The notes: generated from the sequence alone by a model not told the origin. A stretch of 64,000 bases of DNA from Enterobacter oligotrophicus (GCF_009176645.1 NZ_AP019007.1:1426001-1490000), one strand, 5' to 3'; positions 26,827-40,447 are shown, counted from the first letter of the stretch. Translations and numbers: made by a program.

Positions 26827-29388
26827 ATGACCACAATCGACAATTTTGACGCACATACCCCCATGATGCAGCAGTACCTGAAGCTGAAAGCGCAGCATCC
26901 GGAAATACTGCTGTTTTACCGTATGGGTGACTTCTACGAGCTCTTTTATGACGACGCGAAACGTGCGTCGCAGCTGCTTGACATCTCCCTGACGAAACGC
27001 GGCGCATCGGCTGGCGAACCTATTCCGATGGCTGGCATCCCGCATCACGCGGTAGAAAACTACCTTGCGAAGCTGGTCAATCAGGGAGAATCTGTCGCAA
27101 TCTGCGAGCAGATTGGCGATCCGGCTACCTCGAAAGGTCCGGTCGAACGTAAAGTCGTGCGCATTGTGACGCCGGGGACCATCAGCGACGAAGCTCTGTT
27201 GCAGGAGCGCCAGGATAACCTGCTGGCCGCGCTGTGGCAGGACGGCAAAGGCTTTGGCTACGCAACGCTGGATATCAGCTCCGGGCGTTTTCGTCTGAGT
27301 GAACCGGCTGACCGTGAAACCATGGCGGCTGAATTACAGCGTACTAACCCAGCAGAGCTGCTTTACGCGGAAGATTTCGCAGAAATGGCCCTCATTGAAG
27401 GACGCCGCGGCCTGCGCCGCCGCCCTCTCTGGGAGTTCGAAATTGATACCGCGCGCCAGCAGTTGAATCTGCAGTTTGGCACGCGCGATCTGATTGGCTT
27501 TGGCGTGGAAAATGCCCCGCGCGGGTTGTGTGCAGCAGGCTGCCTGCTGCAGTATGTGAAAGACACACAGCGTACCGCCCTGCCGCACATCCGCTCTATC
27601 ACGATGGAGCGCCAGCAGGACAGTATCATCATGGATGCTGCCACCCGCCGTAACCTGGAGATCACCCAGAACCTGGCGGGCGGCGTGGAAAATACACTCG
27701 CTTCTGTGCTCGACAGCACGGTCACGCCGATGGGCAGCCGCATGCTAAAACGCTGGTTGCACATGCCAATTCGCGATACCGATACGCTTACCTGCCGCCA
27801 GCAAACCATCGCCGCCTTACAGGATCGCTATAGCGAGTTACAGCCCGTGCTGCGCCAGGTGGGCGATCTCGAGCGAATCCTTGCACGTCTGGCACTGCGC
27901 ACCGCGCGCCCACGCGATTTAGCGCGTATGCGTCATGCTTTTCAGCAGTTGCCGGAACTGCGTGCCCAGCTTGGTGATGTCGACAGCGCACCGGTGCAAA
28001 AACTGCGCGAAACGATGGGTGAGTTTACCGAACTGCGCGAGCTGCTGGAGCGCGCCATTATTGATGCCCCACCGGTCTTAGTACGCGATGGCGGCGTCAT
28101 TGCTCCGGGCTATAACGAAGAGCTGGATGAATGGCGCGCGCTGGCAGACGGCGCAACGGACTACCTCGATAAGCTGGAGATCCGCGAGCGCGAGCGTCTG
28201 GGGCTGGATACCCTCAAGGTCGGCTATAACGCGGTACACGGTTACTACATTCAGATCAGCCGGGGGCAGAGCCATCTTGCCCCTATCCACTACGTTCGCC
28301 GCCAGACGCTGAAAAATGCCGAGCGCTATATTATTCCTGAACTGAAAGAGTACGAGGACAAGGTTCTCACCTCGAAAGGTAAAGCGCTGGCGCTGGAAAA
28401 ACAGCTGTACGACGAACTGTTCGACATGCTCATGCCTCACCTCGCCGATCTGCAGCTCAGCGCCGCTGCACTGGCTGAACTGGACGTACTGGTGAACCTG
28501 GCTGAACGTGCAGAGACACTCAACTATACCTGCCCGACCTTTACTGACAAACCCGGCATTCGCATTACCGAAGGCCGTCACCCGGTAGTAGAGCAGGTAC
28601 TGAACGAGCCGTTCATCGCCAACCCACTGAGCCTCTCGCCACAGAGACGAATGCTGATCATTACCGGCCCGAACATGGGCGGTAAAAGTACCTATATGCG
28701 CCAGACTGCCCTCATCGCGCTTCTTGCGTATATCGGCAGCTACGTTCCGGCACAAAAAGTTGAGATCGGCCCAATTGACCGTATCTTTACCCGCGTGGGC
28801 GCGGCGGACGATCTGGCCAGCGGACGTTCGACCTTTATGGTGGAGATGACCGAAACCGCTAACATCCTGCACAACGCGACAGAGCACAGCCTGGTACTGA
28901 TGGATGAAGTGGGACGTGGCACCTCGACCTACGATGGCCTGTCGCTGGCATGGGCTTGCGCCGAAAGCCTGGCAAACAAAATTAAGGCCATGACGCTGTT
29001 CGCCACTCACTACTTCGAGCTGACGCAATTGCCGGAGAAAATGGAAGGTGTGGCAAACGTCCACCTTGATGCGCTGGAGCATGGGGATACCATTGCCTTT
29101 ATGCACACAGTGCAGGACGGCGCGGCGAGCAAGAGCTATGGCCTGGCCGTTGCGGCACTGGCGGGCGTACCGAAAGAGGTGATCAAGCGTGCGCGTCAGA
29201 AGCTGCGCGAGCTGGAGAGTCTTTCTCCAAACGCTGCAGCCACGCAGATTGATGGCACGCAGATGTCATTGCTGGCCCCCGCGGAAGAGACCTCACCTGC
29301 AGTGGAAGCGCTGGAAAATCTTGACCCGGATTCTCTGACACCGCGTCAGGCACTGGAGTGGATTTATCGGCTGAAGAGCCTGGTTTAA
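26827..29388 (+). CDS. mutS: DNA mismatch repair protein MutS
   Basis: Mismatch recognition ATPase of 853 residues, full length for the family. The mismatch-wedging Phe-X-Glu motif is in [13 protein letters not shown] (about residues 35-45). The ATPase domain has Walker [15 protein letters not shown] (about 613-626), Walker [17 protein letters not shown], and the C-terminal dimer/tetramer region ending WIYRLKSLV. It acts with MutL and MutH in methyl-directed repair. The ribosome site is weak. It is convergent with rpoS across a single terminator, with no island between them. Confidence 0.98.
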   Translation: MTTIDNFDAHTPMMQQYLKLKAQHPEILLFYRMGDFYELFYDDAKRASQLLDISLTKRGASAGEPIPMAGIPHHAVENYLAKLVNQGESVAICEQIGDPATSKGPVERKVVRIVTPGTISDEALLQERQDNLLAALWQDGKGFGYATLDISSGRFRLSEPADRETMAAELQRTNPAELLYAEDFAEMALIEGRRGLRRRPLWEFEIDTARQQLNLQFGTRDLIGFGVENAPRGLCAAGCLLQYVKDTQRTALPHIRSITMERQQDSIIMDAATRRNLEITQNLAGGVENTLASVLDSTVTPMGSRMLKRWLHMPIRDTDTLTCRQQTIAALQDRYSELQPVLRQVGDLERILARLALRTARPRDLARMRHAFQQLPELRAQLGDVDSAPVQKLRETMGEFTELRELLERAIIDAPPVLVRDGGVIAPGYNEELDEWRALADGATDYLDKLEIRERERLGLDTLKVGYNAVHGYYIQISRGQSHLAPIHYVRRQTLKNAERYIIPELKEYEDKVLTSKGKALALEKQLYDELFDMLMPHLADLQLSAAALAELDVLVNLAERAETLNYTCPTFTDKPGIRITEGRHPVVEQVLNEPFIANPLSLSPQRRMLIITGPNMGGKSTYMRQTALIALLAYIGSYVPAQKVEIGPIDRIFTRVGAADDLASGRSTFMVEMTETANILHNATEHSLVLMDEVGRGTSTYDGLSLAWACAESLANKIKAMTLFATHYFELTQLPEKMEGVANVHLDALEHGDTIAFMHTVQDGAASKSYGLAVAALAGVPKEVIKRARQKLRELESLSPNAAATQIDGTQMSLLAPAEETSPAVEALENLDPDSLTPRQALEWIYRLKSLV

Positions 29389-29401
29389 GACACCGGAAAA
29401 G

Positions 29402-29433
29402 AAAAAGGCCCGTCTCACGACGGGCCTTTTTTT
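29402..29433. terminator. Bidirectional terminator between mutS and rpoS
   Basis: AGGCCCGTC (29406-29414) and GACGGGCCT (29419-29427) form a perfect 9-bp stem with flanking A5 and T7 tracts, so it can end both mutS and rpoS transcripts. Confidence 0.92.
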
Positions 29434-29446
29434 GACGAAAGGTTGC

Positions 29447-30439
29447 TTATTCGCGGAACAGCGCTTCGATATTCAGACCTTGTCCCTGCAGAATTTCACG
29501 CAGGCGACGCAGACCTTCAACCTGAATCTGACGAACACGTTCACGGGTCAGGCCAATTTCGCGGCCGACATCTTCCAGTGTCGCAGCTTCATACCCCAGT
29601 AAACCGAAACGACGTGCCAGCACTTCACGCTGTTTGGCGTTCAGTTCGAACAGCCATTTGACGATGCTCTGTTTCATGTCATCGTCCTGCGTGGTGTCTT
29701 CCGGGCCGTTGTCTTTTTCATCGGCCAGGATGTCCAGCAGCGCTTTTTCGGAGTCGCCACCCAGTGGGGTGTCAACCGAGGTAATGCGCTCGTTGAGACG
29801 CAGCATACGGCTTACGTCATCAACCGGTTTATCAAGTTGTTCGGCAATCTCTTCTGCACTTGGCTCGTGGTCCAGCTTATGGGACAACTCGCGCGCAGTA
29901 CGCAGATAGACGTTCAACTCTTTGACGATATGGATCGGCAGTCGGATCGTACGGGTTTGGTTCATAATTGCCCGTTCGATGGTCTGACGAATCCACCAGG
30001 TCGCGTAGGTAGAGAAGCGGAACCCGCGTTCCGGGTCAAATTTCTCTACTGCGCGGATGAGACCTAAGTTACCCTCTTCAATCAGATCCAGCAGGGCCAG
30101 ACCACGATTACCGTAACGACGGGCAATTTTCACGACCAGACGCAGGTTACTTTCAATCATGCGACGGCGCGAGGCAACATCACCACGCAAAGCACGACGT
30201 GCGAAATAGACTTCTTCTTCGGCCGTTAACAGTGGGGAGTAACCAATCTCCCCAAGGTAAAGCTGAGTCGCGTCCAGCACACGCTGTGTGGCACCCTGCG
30301 ATAACAGCTCTTCTTCAGCCAAATCGTTATCACTGGGTTCCTCTTCTACTAAGGCTTTTTCGTCAAAAGCCTCTGCTCCGTTCTCATCAAATTCCGCATC
30401 TTCATTTAAATCATGAACTTTCAGCGTATTCTGACTCAT
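29447..30439 (-). CDS. rpoS: RNA polymerase sigma factor RpoS
   Basis: Sigma-38 of the general stress and stationary phase response, 330 residues, intact. The start [20 protein letters not shown] at 30439 is the family start; the frame stays open upstream into the nlpD-rpoS gap. Region 2 ([20 protein letters not shown] and [17 protein letters not shown]), region 3 and the region 4 helix-turn-helix ([20 protein letters not shown]) are all present. In E. coli its main promoter lies inside nlpD and its leader is controlled by sRNAs; nlpD is likewise upstream here. Confidence 0.98.
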   Translation of the reverse strand: MSQNTLKVHDLNEDAEFDENGAEAFDEKALVEEEPSDNDLAEEELLSQGATQRVLDATQLYLGEIGYSPLLTAEEEVYFARRALRGDVASRRRMIESNLRLVVKIARRYGNRGLALLDLIEEGNLGLIRAVEKFDPERGFRFSTYATWWIRQTIERAIMNQTRTIRLPIHIVKELNVYLRTARELSHKLDHEPSAEEIAEQLDKPVDDVSRMLRLNERITSVDTPLGGDSEKALLDILADEKDNGPEDTTQDDDMKQSIVKWLFELNAKQREVLARRFGLLGYEAATLEDVGREIGLTRERVRQIQVEGLRRLREILQGQGLNIEALFRE

Positions 30440-30498
30440 AAGGTGGCTCCTACCCGTGATCCCTGAACGAGACACCCTGGCTGGCATGCCCCGTCAAA

Positions 30499-31623
30499 TT
30501 ATCGCTGCGGCAGATACTGCAGCGGGTTTACGGATTTCCCCTTGTAACGAATTTCAAAATGCAAGCGTGTAGAACTGGTTCCGGTGCTACCCATGGTAGC
30601 GATTTTTTGCCCCGCCTTAACTTCTTGTTGTTCCCGGACCAGCATTGTGTCGTTATGGGCGTAGGCACTCAGGTAATCATCATTATGTTTGATGATAATA
30701 AGATTACCGTAACCGCGCAGCGCGTTACCGGCATACACAACGCGTCCGTCTGCGGTCGCGATGATAGCCTGTCCCTTACTTCCTGCGATATCGATCCCTT
30801 TGTTCCCTCCTTCGGAGGTGGCGAAGTTCTCGATAATCTTGCCGTCAGTCGGCCAGCGCCAGGTAGAGATAGGCGAACTGGAGGTCACGCTGCTGGCAGT
30901 CGGTTCGGTAGAGCTAACCACAGGTGCCGTAGCGGGTGCTGTGACAACAGTCGCAGTCCCTTTATTATTCGGCAACATTTTGTTAGCACTCTGATCACCT
31001 GAATCCTCAGAATACGTAATTACAGGTTGTGAAGCAACCACCGTGGCGGTTTTTTGTGCAGGCGTGACGCTGTTATTTTGCGCGGTCACATCTGCCGCTG
31101 AAACGGTGTTACCAGGGGTAAGTGGTTTACCTGTCGCATTGCCGACCTGGAGCGTCTGACCAACTTCCAGTCCATACGGGGCCTGGACGTTATTTCGCTG
31201 GGCCAGATCGCGGAAATCGTTCCCGGTGATCCAGGCGATATAGAACAGCGTGTCACCGCGCTTCACGGTGTAGGTGCTGCCGCCGGTATAGCTGCCTTTC
31301 GGAATGTTCCCATACTTGCGGTTGTAGACTATACGGCCATTCTCGGTCTGAACAGGCTGTTCCACTGGCTGGATCTGCGTAGGCTGGGTAACCGGGCGCT
31401 GTACCGGCTGAATTTGCGGAGTTTGCTGCGCCGCAGAGGTGCCCATTTTCGGTGGCGGAGTAATTAACATTCCGCTGGACGTGTTACCCGAACTGCTGTT
31501 CTCACCGACGGAACTTACAGGCGCAGGCGCGTTATTAGAACTTGTACAACCTGCCAGCCAGAGCGAAACCAGTGATAATGCCGCAACACGGCTGATGGTG
31601 AATTTTGGGCTTCCCGCGCTCAT
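30499..31623 (-). CDS. nlpD: Lipoprotein NlpD, amidase activator
   Basis: Outer-membrane lipoprotein of 374 residues that activates the amidase AmiC during septum splitting. A lipoprotein signal with lipobox LAGC (Cys26) is followed by a low-complexity Q/P/T-rich linker, a LysM domain ([20 protein letters not shown], about residue 118) and a C-terminal LytM domain (about 265-370). The LytM active-site residues look degenerate, as is usual for NlpD. It lies 59 bp before rpoS. Confidence 0.96.
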   Translation of the reverse strand: MSAGSPKFTISRVAALSLVSLWLAGCTSSNNAPAPVSSVGENSSSGNTSSGMLITPPPKMGTSAAQQTPQIQPVQRPVTQPTQIQPVEQPVQTENGRIVYNRKYGNIPKGSYTGGSTYTVKRGDTLFYIAWITGNDFRDLAQRNNVQAPYGLEVGQTLQVGNATGKPLTPGNTVSAADVTAQNNSVTPAQKTATVVASQPVITYSEDSGDQSANKMLPNNKGTATVVTAPATAPVVSSTEPTASSVTSSSPISTWRWPTDGKIIENFATSEGGNKGIDIAGSKGQAIIATADGRVVYAGNALRGYGNLIIIKHNDDYLSAYAHNDTMLVREQQEVKAGQKIATMGSTGTSSTRLHFEIRYKGKSVNPLQYLPQR

Positions 31624-31738
31624 TTATCCCCCAGGAATGTGTTAACTACCAGTGACTTAAAATAACCGTGATGGCACGAACCTTTTGCGCCACACCATAC
31701 GCTGAATTTGCCTTAATAACCCTGGAAAAATCCGAGTC

Positions 31739-33100
<1,362 letters not shown>

Positions 33101-33120
<20 letters not shown>

Positions 33121-34150
33121 AATCACCCGACGTGTTGATAAGTTCCCTGACAACACTGGTGGCAAAGCTACCTGCCGGTAGCCAGAAACGTAACTCAACG
33201 GTCACATCATCCCACCAGTTCCAGCTAAGCTGTTGCGGGTAGAGCAGCATCGCGCGGCGTGCTGCTTCGACTTTTTCCCGCACCAGCAATGATTGTAATT
33301 CTGGCGCATCCGCCACGGCGGACTGTTCAGCCGCCAGCGCGTCACCCTGCGTTCCCCAGTCACCCGTCCCCGGCATGGCTGCGGTAATCATCAACGCTTT
33401 TGCGTCCACGCGCGACTGGGCGTCGGCCATTTCGTCAGCCGTTGCCACAAACCAGCTCCCGCGTCCCGCTAATTGTAGCGCATCGCCGACAACAACTTGA
33501 TTCGCGTCCGGTTTTTTCAGCCGTTCGCTCACAATCTGATTAAACAACGCACTGCGGGCCGCCGACAACCAAAAACTGCGTTTATTCCTGTCGCGCACCG
33601 GCGTATCGCTTTGCGCCCAGCGCAGAGCCCCCTGCAGGTTGCTGCCGCCGATCCCAAAACGCTGCGCGCCAAAGTAGTTCGGCACACCCTGCGCGTTGAT
33701 AGCCTGTAAACGCTTTTCAACGTCGTCGCGGTTTGTCACTTCACGGAGCACCAGCGTAAAGTTGTTACCTTTGAGAGCGCCCAGACGCAGCTTGCGCTTG
33801 TGGCGGGCGTACTCCAGCACTTTACAGCCTTCAAGCTCAAATTTACTTAAATCAGGCATCGCATTGCCGGGCACGCGCGCGCAAAGCCACTGTTCGGTGA
33901 CCGCGTGCTTGTCTTTTTGCCCGGCGAAGCTCACTTCGCGGGCGTGAATTTTCAGGAATTTAGCCAGCGCGTCGGCCACAAAACGGGTATTGCAGCCGTT
34001 TTTAAGAATGCGCACCAGGATGTGTTCGCCTTCACCGTCCGGCTCAAAGCCTAAATCTTCCACCACCACAAAATCTTCGGGACTGGCTTTCAGCAGGCCA
34101 TGTCCCTGCGGCTTACCGTGCAGGTATGTCAGGTTGTCGAAGTCGATCAT
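33101..34150 (-). CDS. truD: tRNA pseudouridine(13) synthase TruD
   Basis: Enzyme of 349 residues that isomerises U13 in tRNA(Glu). The TruD motif [14 protein letters not shown] holds the catalytic aspartate (about residue 80), preceded by [14 protein letters not shown], and the RNA-binding [15 protein letters not shown] follows near residue 158. It overlaps ispF by four bases and surE by 20 bp. Confidence 0.97.
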
Positions 34151-34626
34151 TTGGCCGCCTTCACCAGCAGCGCTACGGCTTCACAGGCAATGCCTTCGCC
34201 ACGGCCGGTAAAGCCCAGTTTCTCGGTGGTGGTCGCTTTAACGTTGACGTCGTCCATATGGCAGCCCAGATCTTCGGCAATAAACACGCGCATCTGCGGA
34301 ATGTGCGGCAGCATTTTGGGGGCCTGCGCGATGATCGTCACATCAACGTTCCCCAGCGTGTAGCCTTTAGCCTGAATACGACGCCAGGCTTCGCGCAGCA
34401 GTTCACGGCTGTCCGCGCCTTTAAACGCCGGATCGGTGTCCGGGAACAGCTTGCCGATATCGCCCAGCGCCGCAGCGCCCAGCAATGCATCGGTCAGCGC
34501 ATGCAGCGCCACGTCGCCATCAGAATGCGCCAGCAGTCCTTTTTCGTAAGGAATGCGCACGCCGCCAATGATAATTGGGCCTTCTCCGCCAAAGGCGTGT
34601 ACATCAAAACCGTGTCCAATTCGCAT
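34147..34626 (-). CDS. ispF: 2-C-methyl-D-erythritol 2,4-cyclodiphosphate synthase
   Basis: Trimeric zinc enzyme of 159 residues in the MEP isoprenoid pathway, cyclising CDP-ME 2-phosphate. It begins [20 protein letters not shown] with the metal ligands Asp8 and His10, and has [17 protein letters not shown]. It overlaps ispD by one base, so the two are coupled. Confidence 0.98.
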   Translation of the reverse strand: MRIGHGFDVHAFGGEGPIIIGGVRIPYEKGLLAHSDGDVALHALTDALLGAAALGDIGKLFPDTDPAFKGADSRELLREAWRRIQAKGYTLGNVDVTIIAQAPKMLPHIPQMRVFIAEDLGCHMDDVNVKATTTEKLGFTGRGEGIACEAVALLVKAAK

Positions 34627-35336
34627 TATGCCTTCTCCTGGTGGGTCGAACGGGTAAGATAAAATTCCGCGAGCTGTAAATCTTCAGGGCGCGTCACTTT
34701 TATATTATCAGCGCGCCCTTCAACAAGCTCAGGGTGAAAACCGCAATACTCCAGCGCTGAGGCTTCATCAGTGATGGTTGCCCCTTCGTTAAGGGCTCGC
34801 GTTAAGCAGTCGTGGAGTAATTCGCGGGGGAAAAATTGTGGCGTCAGCGCGTGCCAGAGATCGACGCGCTCAACGGTGTGGGCGATAGCCTGTTTACCCG
34901 GCTCGGCGCGCTTCATGGTATCGCGCACCGGAGCGGCGAGAATGCCGCCAACCTTGCTGGTCTCACTCAGCGCCAGCAGACGCGCAAGATCGTCCTGATG
35001 CAGGCATGGGCGCGCGGCGTCATGCACCAGCACCCATTGTGCGTCTGCTGCGGCATGAATACCCGCCAGCACGGAGTCGGCGCGTTCAGCACCGCCATCA
35101 ACAACGGTGATGTGCGGATGATTCGCCAGCGGTAGTTCGGCAAAACGAACATCACCCGGACTAATGGCGATAACGACGTGCGTCACCCGCGGGTGCGCCA
35201 GCAGCGCCGCCACAGAGTGTTCGAGGATCGTTTTATCGCCAATTGAGAGGTACTGCTTGGGACATTCTGTCTGCATGCGTCGGCCAAAACCCGCGGCCGG
35301 CACTACGGCACATACGTCCGAAAAAGTTGCTGCCAT
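34626..35336 (-). CDS. ispD: 2-C-methyl-D-erythritol 4-phosphate cytidylyltransferase
   Basis: MEP-pathway enzyme of 236 residues that joins CTP and MEP. The nucleotide-binding loop [20 protein letters not shown] and the conserved VHDAARPC are present. The start at 35336 is chosen by family match; the frame continues toward ftsB. It lies 19 bp after ftsB. Confidence 0.97.
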   Translation of the reverse strand: MAATFSDVCAVVPAAGFGRRMQTECPKQYLSIGDKTILEHSVAALLAHPRVTHVVIAISPGDVRFAELPLANHPHITVVDGGAERADSVLAGIHAAADAQWVLVHDAARPCLHQDDLARLLALSETSKVGGILAAPVRDTMKRAEPGKQAIAHTVERVDLWHALTPQFFPRELLHDCLTRALNEGATITDEASALEYCGFHPELVEGRADNIKVTRPEDLQLAEFYLTRSTHQEKA

Positions 35337-35355
35337 GTCGTAATCCTGGGCCTGA

Positions 35356-35667
35356 TTATCGATTGTTTTGTGCTGAGCCCTGATTGCGTTTAGACGCATC
35401 CGGAACCAGACGATAAAAGGTTTCGCCCGGCTTAGTCATACTGAGTTCATTGCGTGCGCGTTCCTCAATCGCCTCCTGCCCGCCATTGAGGTCATCAATT
35501 TCAGCAAAGAGTTGATCGTTTCGCGCCTTAAGTTTGGCATTTGTTGCCTGCTGAGCCGCGACGTCATCACTTACCCGGCTATAGTCGTGCAGTCCGTTCT
35601 TACCGAACCACAGCGAATATTGCAGCCAGACCAGCAAAGCCAGCAACAGCAGCGTTAGTTTACCCAT
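35356..35667 (-). CDS. ftsB: Cell division protein FtsB
   Basis: Bitopic membrane protein of 103 residues in the FtsQLB complex. A short N-terminus leads into one transmembrane segment ([19 protein letters not shown]), then a periplasmic coiled coil (about 28-70) and a hydrophilic tail. It heads the ftsB-ispD-ispF-truD-surE-pcm-nlpD string. Confidence 0.96.
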   Translation of the reverse strand: MGKLTLLLLALLVWLQYSLWFGKNGLHDYSRVSDDVAAQQATNAKLKARNDQLFAEIDDLNGGQEAIEERARNELSMTKPGETFYRLVPDASKRNQGSAQNNR

Positions 35668-35746
35668 CCTGCCCCCTGAAAAAACGGCATCATCATCCCA
35701 TAACTTTCCGTTTGACTCTACTCCGGGGTTTTAATTATGTCGCACG

Positions 35747-36073
35747 TTAGCCCATCAGCCATAAAAACAGCAGACCAAACATCACCACAACGGTCGTCAT
35801 CGTGATAACCGTACTATACAGGAGCCTGCCATTGAAGAGGGAGTGCAGCGCAATCCCCACCACCACCGCGACAGGCATTAGCGCCAGGAAGAAGGGCCAG
35901 GTGTAGAGGAAAAAGAACAGCGTGTTGCCGCCGTATATCAGAAAAGGGATACCCAGCGCGAGTAGCCACGCAAAAAAACCGACAATGGCCCCAGGAAAAG
36001 ACCAGGTCGTCTCGTCGTCGGTCGCTAACGGCTCCGACCCGGTGGTAATAATGTAATTTTCACTGTTGCGCAT
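35747..36073 (-). CDS. ygbE: YgbE family inner-membrane protein
   Basis: Protein of 108 residues of unknown function. A hydrophilic N-terminus (about 25 residues) is followed by three hydrophobic helices, including PGAIVGFFAWLLALGIPFLI and a C-terminal TTVVVMFGLLFLWLMG. It sits between cysC and ftsB as in E. coli. No function can be assigned. Confidence 0.88.
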   Translation of the reverse strand: MRNSENYIITTGSEPLATDDETTWSFPGAIVGFFAWLLALGIPFLIYGGNTLFFFLYTWPFFLALMPVAVVVGIALHSLFNGRLLYSTVITMTTVVVMFGLLFLWLMG

Positions 36074-36131
36074 AGCTAATCCTGTGACCGTGACTCATCG
36101 CTCGGGAAGACAGCGCCCGAACGATACCGTC

Positions 36132-36737
36132 TCAGGATCTGATAATATCGTCCCGTCTGAGCAGGTCTAATAATTGGCTTACCAAATTTGTTACCAATTG
36201 TTGACCTTCCAGGTGAATTTCAGGCGATTCAGGCGCTTCGTATACCGAGTCAATGCCGGTAAAGTTTCGCAGTTCACCCGCGCGGGCTTTCTTATACAGC
36301 CCTTTCGGATCGCGTGCTTCGCAAATTTCCAGTGGGGTATCGACAAACACTTCGATAAAGCGATCGTGACCCACGCGCTCACGTACCATCTGACGTTCGG
36401 CGCGATGAGGTGAGATAAACGCGGTCAGCACCACCAGCCCGGCATCCGCCATCAGGCTGGCGACTTCACCCACCCGGCGGATATTCTCTTTGCGGTCTTG
36501 ATCGCTAAACCCTAAATCGCTGCACAGGCCGTGACGCACGTTATCGCCATCCAGCAGGTAAGTGCTTACGCCCTGCTGGTGTAGCGCCTCCTCCAGCGCG
36601 CCCGCCACCGTGGATTTACCGGAGCCGGAAAGCCCGGTAAACCACAGCACAACCCCACGGTGGCCGTGGAGTTGCTCACGCTGAGCGACGGTGACCGGAT
36701 GAGGATGCCAGACGACGTTCTCATCATGGGCGGCCAT
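36132..36737 (-). CDS. cysC: Adenylyl-sulfate kinase
   Basis: APS kinase of 201 residues that phosphorylates adenosine 5'-phosphosulfate to PAPS. The P-loop [16 protein letters not shown] (about residues 33-48), DGDNVRHGL and [10 protein letters not shown] are present. Its start overlaps the cysN stop by one base. It ends the cysG-cysD-cysN-cysC operon. Confidence 0.97.
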   Translation of the reverse strand: MAAHDENVVWHPHPVTVAQREQLHGHRGVVLWFTGLSGSGKSTVAGALEEALHQQGVSTYLLDGDNVRHGLCSDLGFSDQDRKENIRRVGEVASLMADAGLVVLTAFISPHRAERQMVRERVGHDRFIEVFVDTPLEICEARDPKGLYKKARAGELRNFTGIDSVYEAPESPEIHLEGQQLVTNLVSQLLDLLRRDDIIRS

Positions 36738-38161
36738 TACTTGCCTCCCAGCAGATCGCGTGCGCCCCAGTGCGGGAAGTGCTTGCGCACCAGCGCGTTC
36801 AGCTCCAGCTCAAAGGCGCTGAATTCAGACACGGCGGTAGCCTGTTCATTTGGCTCACGCACCATGCCAGCCCCAACGGTCACGTTGGTCAGTCTGTCGA
36901 TAAAGATCAGCCCGCCGGTTACCGGGTTTTGCTGGTACTGATCCAGCACCAGCGGCTCGTCGAAGGTCAGATCCACGAGCCCGATACCATTCAACGGCAG
37001 CTCGCTCACTTCACGCCGGGTCAGGTTATTGATGTCCACCTGGAACTGAATGCCATCCACGCGGGCGCGGGTTTTCTTGCCCGCAATTTTAATGTCGTAG
37101 CTCTGGCCTGCGGTCAGCGGCTGTTCGGCCATCCACACCACATCTACGGCAGCGCCCTGCACCGCGGTCAGCGTTTCTTGCGCGTCCACCAGCAGATCGC
37201 CGCGGCTGATATCAATCTCATCCTTCAGCACCAGGGTGACGGCTTCACCGGCACCGGCTTCCTGTAAATCGCCATCGAAGGTGACGATCCGGGCAATGGC
37301 AGATTCCACGCCAGACGGCAGCACTTTCACGCGCTGGCCAACGTGCACCGTTCCGGAAGCGAGAGTCCCGGAGAAACCGCGGAAATCAAGGTTCGGACGG
37401 TTAACGTACTGCACCGGGAAGCGCATCGGCTGGGTGTCGACCACACGCTGGATTTCAACGGTTTCCAGCACCTCCAGCAGCGTCGGGCCGCTGTACCACG
37501 GCATGCTCGCGCTCTGGGAGGCCACGTTATCCCCTTCCAGTGCTGAGAGCGGTACAAAGCGAATATCCAGATTGCCCGACAGTTGTTCGGCAAAGGTCAG
37601 ATACTCTTCACGAATACGGTTGAAGGTCTCTTCGCTGTAACCAACGAGATCCATTTTATTGATCGCCACCACCAGGTGTTTGATCCCCAGCAGCGTGGAG
37701 ATGAAGCTGTGGCGACGGGTCTGATCCAGCACGCCTTTACGGGCGTCGATCAGCAGGATCGCCAGCTCACAGGTCGAGGCTCCGGTCGCCATATTGCGGG
37801 TGTACTGCTCATGCCCCGGCGTGTCGGCAATAATAAATTTGCGCTTCTCGGTAGAGAAGTAACGATAGGCCACGTCGATAGTAATGCCCTGCTCGCGCTC
37901 CGCCTGCAGGCCATCCACCAGCAGGGCAAGGTCGAGCTTTTCACCCTGCGTACCGTGGCGCTTACTGTCGTTGTGCAGAGAAGAGAGCTGATCTTCATAA
38001 ATCTGACGCGTGTCGTGCAGCAGGCGGCCAATCAGGGTACTTTTCCCGTCATCCACGCTGCCGCAGGTCAGAAAACGCAGCAGGCTTTTGTGTTGTTGCG
38101 CGTGCAGATAGGCTTCAACGCCGCCTTCATTGGCAATTTGTTGTGCAATCGTAGTGTTCAT
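36737..38161 (-). CDS. cysN: Sulfate adenylyltransferase subunit 1 (GTPase)
   Basis: GTPase subunit of ATP sulfurylase, 474 residues, related to EF-Tu. G motifs: [15 protein letters not shown] (about residue 34), [17 protein letters not shown], and NKMDLV. GTP hydrolysis drives APS synthesis by CysD. It lies 9 bp after cysD. Confidence 0.98.
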   Translation of the reverse strand: MNTTIAQQIANEGGVEAYLHAQQHKSLLRFLTCGSVDDGKSTLIGRLLHDTRQIYEDQLSSLHNDSKRHGTQGEKLDLALLVDGLQAEREQGITIDVAYRYFSTEKRKFIIADTPGHEQYTRNMATGASTCELAILLIDARKGVLDQTRRHSFISTLLGIKHLVVAINKMDLVGYSEETFNRIREEYLTFAEQLSGNLDIRFVPLSALEGDNVASQSASMPWYSGPTLLEVLETVEIQRVVDTQPMRFPVQYVNRPNLDFRGFSGTLASGTVHVGQRVKVLPSGVESAIARIVTFDGDLQEAGAGEAVTLVLKDEIDISRGDLLVDAQETLTAVQGAAVDVVWMAEQPLTAGQSYDIKIAGKKTRARVDGIQFQVDINNLTRREVSELPLNGIGLVDLTFDEPLVLDQYQQNPVTGGLIFIDRLTNVTVGAGMVREPNEQATAVSEFSAFELELNALVRKHFPHWGARDLLGGK

Positions 38162-38170
38162 GGCGGCTCC

Positions 38171-39079
38171 TTAGAAATAACCCTGACGTTTCTTCAGCTC
38201 CATGGAGCCTGCCTGGTCGCGGTCAATCACGCGCCCCTGTCGCTCGCTGGTGGTTGATACCAGCATCTCTTCGATGATCTCCGGCAGCGTCTGCGCACTG
38301 GATTCCACCGCGCCGGTCAGCGGCCAGCAGCCGAGGGTACGGAAACGCACCATCTGTTTTTTGATCACTTCGCCTGGCTGGAGGTCGATGCGATCGTCGT
38401 CGATCATCATCAGCATGCCGTCGCGCTCCAGCACCGGACGCTCAGCCGCCAGATACAGCGGAACGATCTCGATATTTTCCAGGTAGATATACTGCCAGAT
38501 ATCCAGCTCGGTCCAGTTAGAGAGCGGGAAAACGCGGATGCTTTCGCCTTTGTTAATCTGGCCGTTGTAGTTGTGCCACAGCTCCGGGCGCTGGTTTTTT
38601 GGGTCCCAGCGGTGGAAACGATCGCGGAAGGAGTAGATACGCTCTTTCGCACGGGATTTCTCTTCGTCACGGCGCGCACCCCCGAAAGCCGCATCAAAAC
38701 CGTATTTGTTCAGCGCCTGCTTCAGCCCTTCAGTTTTCATAATATCTGTGTGCTTGGCGCTACCGTGGACGAACGGGTTAATACCCATCGCCACCCCTTC
38801 CGGGTTCTTGTGCACCAGCAGCTCACAGCCGTAGGCTTTGGCGGTACGGTCGCGGAATTCGTACATTTCGCGGAATTTCCAGCCGGTATCCACGTGCAGC
38901 AGCGGGAACGGCAGCGTACCCGGATAAAACGCTTTACGCGCCAGATGCAGCATAACGCTGGAATCTTTACCGATGGAGTACATCATCACCGGGTTAGAGA
39001 ACTCGGCAGCCACTTCGCGGATAATATGGATGCTTTCCGCTTCGAGTTGCCGCAGGTGAGTAAGTCGTTTTTGGTCCAT
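38171..39079 (-). CDS. cysD: Sulfate adenylyltransferase subunit 2
   Basis: Catalytic subunit of ATP sulfurylase, 302 residues, making adenylyl sulfate from ATP and sulfate. The PP-loop [19 protein letters not shown] is near residue 35 and the C-terminal [20 protein letters not shown] is typical. It lies 9 bp after cysG and is presumably controlled by CysB. Confidence 0.98.
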   Translation of the reverse strand: MDQKRLTHLRQLEAESIHIIREVAAEFSNPVMMYSIGKDSSVMLHLARKAFYPGTLPFPLLHVDTGWKFREMYEFRDRTAKAYGCELLVHKNPEGVAMGINPFVHGSAKHTDIMKTEGLKQALNKYGFDAAFGGARRDEEKSRAKERIYSFRDRFHRWDPKNQRPELWHNYNGQINKGESIRVFPLSNWTELDIWQYIYLENIEIVPLYLAAERPVLERDGMLMMIDDDRIDLQPGEVIKKQMVRFRTLGCWPLTGAVESSAQTLPEIIEEMLVSTTSERQGRVIDRDQAGSMELKKRQGYF

Positions 39080-39088
39080 AACCGTTCC

Positions 39089-40447
39089 TTAAGCCAGATT
39101 CACCACAGAGGAGCCAAACCCCTCTGAGTCTGTTGTATGTTGAAACCAGGCGAGCGTGCTGTGCAGCCGCACCACTTCACCGACCACGATCAGGGCGGGC
39201 ATCGGGGCGTCTTTCGCCAGGTGTGCAAGGTTTTGTAGTGTGCCGGTAGCAACAGTCTGATCGACGCGCGTACCGCGTGAGATCACGGCCACGGGCGTGG
39301 TTGCCTCGCGACCGTGCTGAATAAGCTGTTCGCTGATATCCGCCGCTTTCATCGTGCCCATATAGATGGCAAGCGTTTGTCGGCTTCGGGCGAGATGTGA
39401 CCAGTCAAACGGCGTGCTGTCGGCTTTGTAGTGGCCGGTTACAAAAGTTACGCTCTGAGCGTAATCGCGATGAGTCAGCGGGATACCGGCATAAGCCGTC
39501 ACTGCTGACGCCGCTGTGATGCCAGGCACAACCTGGAACGGTACGCCAGCTTCTGCCGCCGCCTGCAGTTCTTCACCGCCGCGGCCAAAGATGAACGGAT
39601 CGCCACCTTTCAGGCGCACCACGGTTTTGCCCGCTTTCGCTGCGGCAATCAGCATTTGATTGGTGTCGTGCTGCGGCACGGAGTGCTCGCCCGCCCGCTT
39701 GCCGACGCAAATTTGTTCCGCGTCGCGACGAATCAGCTCACGCACGGCATCGGTGACCAGATGATCGTAAAAGACGACGTCGGCCTGCTGAATAACCTGC
39801 AGGCCGCGCAGGGTGAGTAACCCCGCGTCACCAGGACCTGCTCCCACCAGAATAATTTCCCCCTGCGACGGCTCCGGCTGTGACAACGACGCCTCAAGCA
39901 CCTGTTCGGCCTCACGTTCATTTCCCGCAGCCATCAGGCTGGCGAAACGACCACGAAAGGCCCGGTCCCAGAAACGGCGACGTCCGTCAGTGGTGTTAAC
40001 CCGCGCTTTAAGCCGATCACGAAACTGTCCTGCCACTTCGGCCATACGCCCAAGGCGTGGCGGAAGCAGCGCTTCAATCTTCTCGCGCAGCAGACGCGCC
40101 AGAACAGGGGCATTTCCGCCGGAGGAGATGGCAACCAACAGCGGCGTTCGATCGACAATCGACGGAAAGATAAACGAGCACAGCGGCGGATCATCCACCA
40201 CATTCACCAGACGGTGGCGAGCCTGCGCAGCTTCGGAGATCCGGCGGTTAAGTTCACGATCGCTGGTAGCCGCAATCACCAGCACCACCTTGTCGATTTG
40301 CGATTCTGCGAAATCCGCGTCTTCGACCACCTGCACCTTCGCACCTGCGCGATGGAGGAATGCGATTTTGCGATCGGCAATTTCGCCCGTACCCACCACC
40401 AGTACAGGTCTCTCTTTAATCGCGGCAAATAAGGGCAGAAAGTCCAC
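39089..40447 (-). CDS. cysG: Siroheme synthase CysG, copy in the cysDNC operon
   Basis: Trifunctional enzyme of 452 residues. The N-terminal half is the precorrin-2 dehydrogenase/ferrochelatase domain ([28 protein letters not shown] with the likely catalytic Asp, and [20 protein letters not shown] with the phospho-serine region). The C-terminal half is the uroporphyrinogen III methyltransferase ([33 protein letters not shown]). The start is GTG at 40447. The first domain is about 20 residues shorter than E. coli CysG, between the strand ending KVQVV and the [11 protein letters not shown] strand. E. coli has cysG with nir genes, not here. Siroheme made here would serve CysI. Confidence 0.93.
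   Translation of the reverse strand: MDFLPLFAAIKERPVLVVGTGEIADRKIAFLHRAGAKVQVVEDADFAESQIDKVVLVIAATSDRELNRRISEAAQARHRLVNVVDDPPLCSFIFPSIVDRTPLLVAISSGGNAPVLARLLREKIEALLPPRLGRMAEVAGQFRDRLKARVNTTDGRRRFWDRAFRGRFASLMAAGNEREAEQVLEASLSQPEPSQGEIILVGAGPGDAGLLTLRGLQVIQQADVVFYDHLVTDAVRELIRRDAEQICVGKRAGEHSVPQHDTNQMLIAAAKAGKTVVRLKGGDPFIFGRGGEELQAAAEAGVPFQVVPGITAASAVTAYAGIPLTHRDYAQSVTFVTGHYKADSTPFDWSHLARSRQTLAIYMGTMKAADISEQLIQHGREATTPVAVISRGTRVDQTVATGTLQNLAHLAKDAPMPALIVVGEVVRLHSTLAWFQHTTDSEGFGSSVVNLA

Noticed and set aside
28078..29106. 342-codon minus-strand ORF within mutS
   Set aside because: Long but a codon-bias shadow of a conserved gene; no recognisable domain or start signal.
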